A DNA stretch of 64,000 bases from CBDCUW01 sp965222745 (lineage in GTDB: Bacteria > Planctomycetota > Planctomycetia > Pirellulales > Pirellulaceae), in assembly GCA_965222745.1 (NCBI GenBank), contig CBDCUW010000003.1:992001-1056000 (forward strand), written 5' to 3'. How positions within the stretch are numbered: the first letter of the stretch is position 1; the number at the start of each line of letters is the position of its first letter. The translations under genes and the position numbers were made by a program. Of this stretch, positions 52,530-59,421 are shown in pieces. A model generated the notes under the pieces. It saw only the letters and a list, made by a program, of their open reading frames with translations, was not told the DNA's origin and searched no databases.

Positions 52530-53980
52530 ACATGCCTGCATTTCCATCCGCGAGAGAACCGCAAAATAACGATCGTTCGCGATGCTGCCATGGCCCCGGA
52601 TCGATGGGACGCCGAGGTTTCATGCGAGTCGGTTTGGCTGGTTTTTCGAGCCTGAGCCTGCCGGGGCTGTTGCGATTGCGCGCCGCAAGTCCACTCGCTT
52701 CGCGCGACGAAAAAACGGCAGTGATTTTGGTTTGGAAACCGGGCGGCTGCTCACACATCGATACCTACGATCCCAAGCCTGACGCCCAAGCCGAATATCG
52801 AGGCCCCTTTGGCACCATCGCCACCAAGATTCCCGGCATGCGTTTTACGGAACTGCTGCCCCGGCAAGCTCAAATCGCGGACAAGTTCACCGTGTTGCGA
52901 TCCATGCTCAACGGTGCCGCCGGACATCCAGCCGGTTCGATGCAGATGTTTTCGGGAGATTCCGATACTCGCGACAAGCCGAAGCCGAAGTTGCCGGATT
53001 GGATGAGCGTCACCAACTACCTTCGCGCCCAGGAAGAAGGACTGCGGACCAATCCCTTGCCGCGATACGTCGGCGTCAGTTCGCCATCGGCCTACAACGG
53101 ACCTGCCTATCTGGGCGACGCGTACTCGCCCTTCACGGTCACCGGTGATCCGAACTCGCCCAATTTTGTTGTACCCAACATCGGCTTGTCCAATCAAGCA
53201 GAAGTCAAACGCTTGGATCGACGAGTCGCATTGCGAAAGAAACTCGACACGCTGCAGCGGGCTTTTGACGTTCAAGGAGAACTCGACGCGTTGGACCAAT
53301 TCGAAGCCCAGGCGATGACACTGCTCACCAATCCGAAGACCAAAGAAGCGTTTGACCTGAGCAAGGAAGACGATCGTACCCGAGATCGTTACGGACGAAA
53401 CACTTGGGGCCAACAACTGCTGCTGGCCAGAAGGTTGGTCGAAGCTGGCGTGGAGGTCTTGACCAGCAGCCTGCGGGGACCGCTTTGTGGTCGAGTCAAC
53501 AATTGGGACGACCACGCCGTCAATCACCACGTCTTCGACGCGCTTCGTTTTCGCGCCGAGGCCTACGACCAGGCCGTCACCGCACTGATCGAAGACATCT
53601 ACGAGCGTGGTTTGGACAAGCGAGTGTTGGTGGTGGTGACGGGCGAATTCGGACGAACACCCAAGATCAACTATCAGCCTAGCACCGGCGCCGGCAACGC
53701 CAGCGCGCCGGCGGGCACCAAGCAGCCCGGTCGCGACCATTGGCCACGCGCCTTCTCCAACATCTGGGCAGGCGGCGGAATACGCACGGGCGGTTTCATC
53801 GGAGCTACCGACCCACGGGGCGAGGACGTGATCGAACGGCATCAACGACCGGGCGATTTCCTAGCCACCATCTATCACCATCTCGGCATCGATTCGTCAA
53901 AAGTCTTCATCGAAGACTTCAACGGCCGCCCAACCCCCATCGTCGACCACGGCAAACCAATACCAGAATTGCTGGGATAG
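52526..53980 (+). CDS. DUF1501 protein, Tat-exported
   Basis: 484 residues, with twin-arginine signal MGRRGFMRVGLAGFSSLSLPGLL. Motifs of the DUF1501 family (alkaline phosphatase/sulfatase-like fold): KTAVILVWKPGGCSHIDTYDPKPDAQAEYRGPFGTI, LRSMLNGAAGHPAGSMQMFSG, VVVTGEFGRTPKIN, and GRDHWPRAFSNIWAGGGI. It ends the PSD1-PPC-DUF1501 operon; in planctomycetes PSD1 and DUF1501 genes are often neighbours, implying joint function. Enzymatic activity is not established for the family. Confidence 0.92.
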   Translation: MNMPAFPSAREPQNNDRSRCCHGPGSMGRRGFMRVGLAGFSSLSLPGLLRLRAASPLASRDEKTAVILVWKPGGCSHIDTYDPKPDAQAEYRGPFGTIATKIPGMRFTELLPRQAQIADKFTVLRSMLNGAAGHPAGSMQMFSGDSDTRDKPKPKLPDWMSVTNYLRAQEEGLRTNPLPRYVGVSSPSAYNGPAYLGDAYSPFTVTGDPNSPNFVVPNIGLSNQAEVKRLDRRVALRKKLDTLQRAFDVQGELDALDQFEAQAMTLLTNPKTKEAFDLSKEDDRTRDRYGRNTWGQQLLLARRLVEAGVEVLTSSLRGPLCGRVNNWDDHAVNHHVFDALRFRAEAYDQAVTALIEDIYERGLDKRVLVVVTGEFGRTPKINYQPSTGAGNASAPAGTKQPGRDHWPRAFSNIWAGGGIRTGGFIGATDPRGEDVIERHQRPGDFLATIYHHLGIDSSKVFIEDFNGRPTPIVDHGKPIPELLG

Positions 53981-54032
53981 GTTGCACTTTTGGGAGTTGC
54001 TGTGACTTTGGAGCGTGCCTTCGAATTCCGCA

Positions 54033-54095
54033 GTAGGCCGGCTTGTCCCAAGTCGGCGATCCTGTACTTGCCGACTTGGGGACAAGTCGGCCTAC
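54033..54095. repeat. Long hairpin repeat (GTAGGCC...GGCCTAC)
   Basis: Left arm 54033-54057 (GTAGGCCGGCTTGTCCCA, then AGTCGGC), loop of 12 bases, right arm 54070-54095 (GCCGACTTGGGGACAAG, then TCGGCCTAC). Nearly perfect stem of about 24 bp. Half-copies of the same family at 26178 and 44110. It lies in the gap before the Kelch gene and after the DUF1501 stop. Confidence 0.8.
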
Positions 54096-54173
54096 AATGA
54101 ACTGTCGCCAGCAGCAAAATGCTTGCCAGCCACAATTGGAAGACACGCTCTTAAGCCAAATGAGATTGTTCAC

Positions 54174-55205
54174 ATGCAACGCCAGTTCATTGCCTTGGTC
54201 ATCGCGGTCGTTTCATGCGCGATAGTTCGATCGACGGCGACCTCTGCGGAGCCCCAGGATGTTGATAAAGCTGCAATGATATCAGTGACAGCGGACAGCT
54301 ACCCGCACATTCCGAAAAAGGTGACCAGTTTCGGTGCCGCGATCGCCGATGGTTCTCTTTACCTTTATGGCGGCCACACCGGCAGTGCTCATCAGTACCA
54401 CTCGGAAACGCAAGCGAACACACTCTGGCGACTCGACTTGAAGGACGCCAAGTCGTGGGAGTCTCTTGGAAACGGCCCGCGACTTCAGGGTTTGGCGATG
54501 GTCGCGAGCGGCGGCAAGCTCTATCGTATCGGCGGATTCACCGCGAAGAACAAGGAAGGCGAAGAGCAAGATCTTTGGTCGCAAGCAGGCGTCGCCTGTT
54601 ATGATCCAGCCAAGAACCGCTGGCAAGACTTGCCGTCACTTCCCGAACCGCGTTCCTCGTTTGACGCGGCCGTTTTAGGGGACAGTATTTACGTCATCGG
54701 CGGCTGGACCATGCAAGGTGACGGCGAAACGACGTGGCTCAAAACCGCACATCGGCTCGATCTGTCGAAGAAACCGCTACAGTGGCAATCGTTGCCTGAA
54801 CCACCGTTTCAACGGCGAGCGCTCTCGGTGGCTGCCTGCAACGGGAAGCTGTTCGCGATAGGAGGGATGCAAAGAACTGGCGGCCCATCGACTCGAGTGG
54901 ATGTTTTTGACGCTGCGTCTCAAACGTGGTCGCGTGGCCCCCGACTCCATGGAGAGCAAATGGAGGGTTTCGGCAGTTCCTCGTTTGCCATTGGCAATGA
55001 ACTGTACGTCACCACTTACAGCGGCAGTCTCCAACGACTTTCCGCCGCTGGCGATTCGTGGGAATCATTACACCAGCTGGAACGAGATCGCTTTTTTCAT
55101 CGATTACTTCCTCTCTCTGAAAACAAATTGTTGGCGATCGGCGGAGCCAGCATGTCGTCCGGTAAATTCAAAGAGCTCGACGTGATTGAAATCGGCTCGC
55201 AGTAG
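54174..55205 (+). CDS. Secreted Kelch-repeat protein
   Basis: 343-residue exported protein. ATG 54174 gives the signal peptide QRQFIALVIAVVSCAIVRS; the frame is open back to 54015 across the hairpin repeat, which is not credible coding. The body is a series of Kelch motifs, recognised by GG pairs and spaced W: DGSLYLYGGHTG...NTLWRLDLKDAKSWESLG; GGKLYRIGGFT; GDSIYVIGGWTMQGDGE; NGKLFAIGGMQRTG, and ENKLLAIGGASMSSG, giving about five to six blades, a beta-propeller. Ligand unknown. Stop converges with the sulfatase remnant, 33 bases away. Confidence 0.85.
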   Translation: MQRQFIALVIAVVSCAIVRSTATSAEPQDVDKAAMISVTADSYPHIPKKVTSFGAAIADGSLYLYGGHTGSAHQYHSETQANTLWRLDLKDAKSWESLGNGPRLQGLAMVASGGKLYRIGGFTAKNKEGEEQDLWSQAGVACYDPAKNRWQDLPSLPEPRSSFDAAVLGDSIYVIGGWTMQGDGETTWLKTAHRLDLSKKPLQWQSLPEPPFQRRALSVAACNGKLFAIGGMQRTGGPSTRVDVFDAASQTWSRGPRLHGEQMEGFGSSSFAIGNELYVTTYSGSLQRLSAAGDSWESLHQLERDRFFHRLLPLSENKLLAIGGASMSSGKFKELDVIEIGSQ

Positions 55206-55238
55206 CTGCGGGCCAACGTTCTCGCGTTCGACTTCGTG

Positions 55239-55461
55239 TCAGGGCGATTTTCTTCGGAGAATCTGACCGATTTTTGCCTTGAGGCTGGCGACCTTTTCGG
55301 GCATCTCGTCGGCGAGGTTGTTCTTTTCGGCGAGGTCGTTTTTCAGGTTGTATCGTCCGCAAGGATGAAAACGATATGAGGACGCTGGTCCGCACCCCAG
55401 GCCAGCGATGCACAGAACAGAAATACAAACGAACAGAGCAAACTCAAAAGGTTCTTTTCAT
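55239..55461 (-). pseudogene. Sulfatase remnant with large internal deletion
   Basis: Reading the minus strand from ATG 55461 (ATGA overlap with the upstream sulfatase stop), MKRTF meets a stop after the fifth codon. In the next frame the sequence continues as LSLLCSFVFLFCASLAWGAD then QRPHIVFILADD, a signal peptide and the first metal strand of a sulfatase. At about 55351-55354 it jumps, in another frame, to YNLKNDLAEKNNLADE and ends IGQILRRKSP, the normal C-terminal tail of sulfatases. The middle (roughly 400 residues, including the C-x-P-x-R site) is missing, and one T seems to be lost from a T-run. It cannot encode a working enzyme. Confidence 0.88.
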
Positions 55462-56897
55462 TCCGAACTGCCCTTGTCTTTCGCCGAAGCAAACGCCCAC
55501 CCGTGGCCGCTGGGAACAGTCGGTTTGCCGGCAGGGATGTTTGGAATCGTGCCGAGCGGCGCGAGTGTCTTTGACCATGCTGTGTGCCGCGAGGCCATTT
55601 GTTTGACGATATCAGGATGCTTTGATGCGACGTCGTTTTCTTCCCTGGGATCTGACTTCAGGTCGAACAACTGCCAGCGATCTTTCTGGTACTTCTTGTA
55701 CAGCCGCCAGTCCTGCCAGCGGACTGCGATCAAGTGTCGACGCTGGGCATCGTCTGGCTGGTTGTTGAGCCAGAACAGATACTCGTGGGCATCGCCGGCT
55801 TGTTTGCCCGTGAGATACGGAAACAGATCCACTCCGTCGCAGTGATCGGGAATCGTGTGGCTGGTCAACGATGCGATCGTGGAATAGAAGTCAAAGTTTG
55901 CGATCAAGCCGTCGTACTGTTTTCCTTCCGGAAGCACGCCGGGCATCGAGAAGATGGTGGGCACGCGGACCCAGCCTTCTTTCTGAGTCCCTTGGCCCTT
56001 TCCACCAGTGTAGGGTGTGGAAGATCCGCCCTCGCCTCCATTGGCACCATTGTCGCTGGAAAAGATAACCAGTGTTTTCTTTCGCAGTCCGGTTTTGTCC
56101 AGCGTCTCCAGCAGCTTGCCAACTTGATCGTCAACGGAAACGATCGCGCCAGCGAGCTTTCGTCGCTTGGCGGAAGCCTGAGTCCGCTTGGTCAGCCGAT
56201 GGGGAGCTTCCAAATTGGACGAGTGGACCGCCTCGGGTGACCAGTACAGAAAGAACGGTTCGGTTTTGTGTCGATCGATGAAGCCCGTCATCAAGTCGCC
56301 GTCGTAGTCGGTCAGCCAAACGGTCTGGCCCTCTTCATTGACGCAGAAGTATTTGGAGTGACCGTTCTTTTGGGTCATCTGTTTCTGTAGTGCTTCGGTC
56401 GCGCCGGCGAGTTCCTTCTCGGTGTACCGTTTCTTCGGCGGGGTCTTTGCGACCTCCGTGAAACCAACTTGAAGAGGTCCTTGTCGCCGCGTGCCGATAT
56501 CCCATTTGCCGATCTGCCCGGTCACGTAGCCCTGATCGCGAAGAAACCGGGCCAATGTTGGTCGGTCTTCTGGAATCGGCAGCCCACGCGACATGCCGTA
56601 TTTTCCAAAACGCTGGCCGTATTGTCCTATCATCAGACTGCAACGACTTGGACAGCACGGTGGATTGGTGATGTACGACGCCGTGCACCGGACGCCTTCG
56701 GCCGCCAGCCGATCGATGTTGGGTGTCGGGATGTCGGTGCATCCGTACGCGCCCAGGTCTCCATATCCAAGATCGTCGATGTAAATGAGCACCACGTTCT
56801 GCTTCTCAGCCGCAGGCGACTCCCCAGCCATCACGCTGGCAACCATCACCACGGCGAGCCAGATGGATGCTCTTTTTATGGTCCAAAGACTATTCAT
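55458..56897 (-). CDS. Secreted sulfatase 3
   Basis: Intact sulfatase of 479 residues. Signal peptide (KRASIWLAVVMVASVMAGESPA), metal strand NVVLIYIDDLGYGDLGAYGC, signature PPCCPSRCSLMIGQYGQR with formylglycine precursor Cys81, TGQIGKWDIG, and FSSDNGANGGEGGSSTPYTGGKGQGTQKEGWVR. ATG 56897 was chosen; an open frame back to 57017 adds a Cys-rich stretch of unlikely coding. The ATG of the deleted sulfatase overlaps its stop, so both were once one operon. Confidence 0.94.
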   Translation of the reverse strand: MNSLWTIKRASIWLAVVMVASVMAGESPAAEKQNVVLIYIDDLGYGDLGAYGCTDIPTPNIDRLAAEGVRCTASYITNPPCCPSRCSLMIGQYGQRFGKYGMSRGLPIPEDRPTLARFLRDQGYVTGQIGKWDIGTRRQGPLQVGFTEVAKTPPKKRYTEKELAGATEALQKQMTQKNGHSKYFCVNEEGQTVWLTDYDGDLMTGFIDRHKTEPFFLYWSPEAVHSSNLEAPHRLTKRTQASAKRRKLAGAIVSVDDQVGKLLETLDKTGLRKKTLVIFSSDNGANGGEGGSSTPYTGGKGQGTQKEGWVRVPTIFSMPGVLPEGKQYDGLIANFDFYSTIASLTSHTIPDHCDGVDLFPYLTGKQAGDAHEYLFWLNNQPDDAQRRHLIAVRWQDWRLYKKYQKDRWQLFDLKSDPREENDVASKHPDIVKQMASRHTAWSKTLAPLGTIPNIPAGKPTVPSGHGWAFASAKDKGSSE

Positions 56898-57020
56898 TCT
56901 TGCCTCAACTTCTAAACTCGAACTCACGGGTCTCGCTACCGCAGGATTGTAGTCGAGATCGAAGCAGGAAGAATCACCAATGCATGGCCGTGTGAAATCA
57001 CCACAAAGTGGTGACACATC

Positions 57021-57491
57021 CTAGCCTGGTGTCACCCCAGGTTGTCTGGTCGATGTCGACGAGAGGGTGTCTTCGATTTCAATCAGAATTTCGATCGGGT
57101 CCGCTTGGTTTTCTTCCACGTCGACTTTTAATCCGCTGGTGTAATAGTCGGCATATCGACGGGGAACGGTTTGGCCGTGTGTGTGGGCTTCCTTTACCAA
57201 ATCTTCGGTCAGCACGATCTGGACGACGACGACGTCGTAGGTGCCGGGAGGGAGGCCAATCTTTCCATCTTGATCAGCCGGCTGGAACGTTCCGTCCAAT
57301 GCGATTCGGCTGGCAAAGCGTTCTCGGTCGCTTGTCCTCCTGAATTCGATGCTTCCGGATTTGACCGGAGATCCGTCGTTGAACTTCACGACGCCAGACG
57401 CTGGACCGACAGGGCGACTGCAACCAACCAGTGCCACCAGGATCGCCGACCACAACACATACCAAATGGGTCTCGTGGCGTCACCCGTCAC
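57021..57491 (-). CDS. Transthyretin-like lipoprotein
   Basis: 156-residue lipoprotein: GTG start, signal WYVLWSAILVALVGC with lipobox VGC, then a carboxypeptidase regulatory-like beta domain (SGVVKFNDGSPVKSGSIEFRR...GTFQPADQDGKIGLPPGTYDVVVVQ). These small lipoproteins accompany DUF1559 genes in planctomycetes. Its GTG start overlaps the DUF1559 stop as GTGA, indicating coupling. Ligand unknown. Confidence 0.82.
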   Translation of the reverse strand: MTGDATRPIWYVLWSAILVALVGCSRPVGPASGVVKFNDGSPVKSGSIEFRRTSDRERFASRIALDGTFQPADQDGKIGLPPGTYDVVVVQIVLTEDLVKEAHTHGQTVPRRYADYYTSGLKVDVEENQADPIEILIEIEDTLSSTSTRQPGVTPG

Positions 57492-58522
57492 GGCGCCAAC
57501 TCAACAATCCTTGCATCTCGTCGATTCGCCAATGATCCGAGCAGCTTGGTGTCCGTATCGGGACTGAAGAAACGAACGCTACCGTCAACCAGTGCGAAAT
57601 GAACGCCACCGGGATGCCAGCTTCCGAACGAGAACATATCCGCCAGAACGTCAGTGGGACTATTGGCCAGCCGAAGTCCTGGGCCCGCTAGCCGACACGA
57701 AGCCGGTAAGTGGTCACCGTCATAAGCGGGAGAGTCGAAAGGAAATTCTTCGAGCCTTGTCATGGGCACGAACTTTTCGCCGAAGAGAAAAGTGTTCGAC
57801 GTGCCATCGCTCACCGATGCCATGCGGACGCGATCCATCGGGCTGATCGCTTCACCATTTTTGCAATTGGGCCTAACGCTGATGATGACTCCAGTACCGT
57901 TGCCTCCGTAATAAAAATCAGTGGGCGCCCCCGTTGCACCAGGAGTCAGGTCGCCGTGGTTTCCGGCGTAATCACTTAACGCTCCAAGCACGTCAATCTT
58001 GACTGGACGTGGCGGAACGGGGCAACCACAAGGCAGGCGACCGCCTCCACCGGCCACGGTAGTTCGCAAACTGCGCCTTCCTACAGGCTGCGTTCCACTA
58101 CGACGCGAAGGACAGAGAAAAATATCGGGCACGACAGTGCGAACGTCCTCGTCATGCTGGTGCCAGGGTTTCGCGAAATCCCATTTTTCGCCCAGAGCCA
58201 CCTGCTCGATGAACGGCATCACCCTGGCCAACCAAGTCGGAGTTTCCAGACCACATTGGTCGGCCGGATTCGCGTCGGGGCGCGATTCGTACCGCGCCGG
58301 AGGAAAATACCCGTAGACATCGTGGTGCATGTGAGTCGCCAGCGCCAATTGCCGCACCCGATTGGAACAATCGGTGCGTCTCGCCGCTTCCCTTGCAGCT
58401 TGCACGGCGGGCAACATCAACGCCAACAGAATTCCAATGATTCCGATGACCACCAGCAATTCGACCAGGGTGAACGCGTTTCGTGAAGCAGTTGGTTTCA
58501 TCTCATTGGTCCAGAATTTCAT
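57488..58522 (-). CDS. DUF1559 protein with type IV pilin-like N-terminus
   Basis: 344-residue exported protein. N-terminal prepilin-like helix NAFTLVELLVVIGIIGILLALMLP is followed by AVQAAREAARRTDCSNRVRQLALATHMHHDVYGYFPPA, the DUF1559 hallmark, and a beta-rich C-terminal domain ending WHPGGVHFALVDGSVRFF. ATG 58522 or 58501 (seven codons later) are both possible. The protein is presumed to be processed by prepilin peptidase and to make a surface structure; the family's function is not known. Coupled to the lipoprotein gene downstream. Confidence 0.9.
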   Translation of the reverse strand: MKFWTNEMKPTASRNAFTLVELLVVIGIIGILLALMLPAVQAAREAARRTDCSNRVRQLALATHMHHDVYGYFPPARYESRPDANPADQCGLETPTWLARVMPFIEQVALGEKWDFAKPWHQHDEDVRTVVPDIFLCPSRRSGTQPVGRRSLRTTVAGGGGRLPCGCPVPPRPVKIDVLGALSDYAGNHGDLTPGATGAPTDFYYGGNGTGVIISVRPNCKNGEAISPMDRVRMASVSDGTSNTFLFGEKFVPMTRLEEFPFDSPAYDGDHLPASCRLAGPGLRLANSPTDVLADMFSFGSWHPGGVHFALVDGSVRFFSPDTDTKLLGSLANRRDARIVELAP

Positions 58523-58815
58523 GGCTTGGAAAGTCCAGTCCGACCAGCCGATAGTATAGTCTATCTCGAATCTCGAAAATTCCGTTGCAAAAATTTTCCG
58601 CCCCTTGACAAGCCTGAGAACGATACTCAAAGCGTATCGGGCAACATGTCCGTGGTCGGGTCATTTTTTCAATCTGCTCTCTCGACTCCGTTGGTTACGT
58701 AAACGCTGATCGAGGAAAGCGGATTTCTTGTGATAAAGTGCAAGGTTGGCGCAAGAAACATGCGGTGAAGTCGGTCTATCTCAATGAGCCCCTCTTTGCC
58801 TGTGAGCACAACCGT
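58523..58815. other. Divergent intergenic region DUF1559 / sigma factor
   Basis: About 290 bases between two divergent genes; must contain both promoters. A TTGACA at 58605 begins a candidate -35 for the sigma factor gene, but no clear -10 follows at 16-18 bases. A short CGATAC/GTATCG inverted pair lies at 58622-58640. No gene or dispersed repeat is visible. Confidence 0.4.
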
Positions 58816-59421
58816 ATGCCAGCAAGTCCACCTGAAACCCGAGCCAGCTTGATTCTGCGTTTGCAGAATGCGGATGATGTGACGGCATGGGATGAGTTCG
58901 TGGAACTGTATGGTCCGGTTGTCTTTCGGGTGGCCACCGCTCGAGGGTTTCAGCCAGCGGATGCCGAAAACCTCGTTCAAGAGGTCTTGCTGGCCGTGGC
59001 TCAGTCCGTAACGAAATGGCTGCAACGAGAGGATCGCGGTCGCTTTCGTGCGTGGCTGTTGCGCATCGCCCGCAATGAATCGATCGACATGCTCACTCAG
59101 CAGTCGACACGGTCGCTGGGCGAAGACGGCGAAGCCGCTCAGCACAAACTGCAACAGCTGCCGGATGTCGATGCCATCTCGTCGTTGATTGATCTCGAGT
59201 ACGAACGAGCCGTCTTTGGGTGGGCGGCGGAACGCGTTCAGCAGTCCGTTGCACCGCGTACATGGCAGGCGTTCTGGCTGACTCACGTTGAAGGTATCTC
59301 GATTGACGAAGCCGCGCGGCAATTGGCGACTCGATCGGCAAATATCCACTTCGGGCGTAGCCGAGTGATGGCGCGAATTCGTGAACTCGTCAAGCAATAC
59401 GAGCAGTGCAATGAACCATAA
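58816..59421 (+). CDS. ECF-type RNA polymerase sigma factor
   Basis: 201-residue sigma-70 family protein. Region 2 includes LQNADDVTAWDEFVELYGPVVFRVATARGFQPADAENLVQEVLLAVAQSV, with the FRAWLLRIARNESID core-binding helix; region 4 is WQAFWLTHVEGISIDEAARQLATRSANIHFGRSRVMARIRELV. The ATG at 58816 fits; upstream in-frame ATGs would add unrelated residues. Its stop overlaps the start of a Ser/Thr kinase gene by 11 bases. This sigma/kinase pairing is a known planctomycete theme (ECF-STK), where the kinase module probably replaces a classical anti-sigma factor. Confidence 0.9.
   Translation: MPASPPETRASLILRLQNADDVTAWDEFVELYGPVVFRVATARGFQPADAENLVQEVLLAVAQSVTKWLQREDRGRFRAWLLRIARNESIDMLTQQSTRSLGEDGEAAQHKLQQLPDVDAISSLIDLEYERAVFGWAAERVQQSVAPRTWQAFWLTHVEGISIDEAARQLATRSANIHFGRSRVMARIRELVKQYEQCNEP

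Noticed and set aside
55168..55428. 86-codon minus-strand open frame over the sulfatase remnant
   Set aside because: Arg-rich out-of-frame reading; the sulfatase-like sequence is in the two other frames, joined at the deletion.
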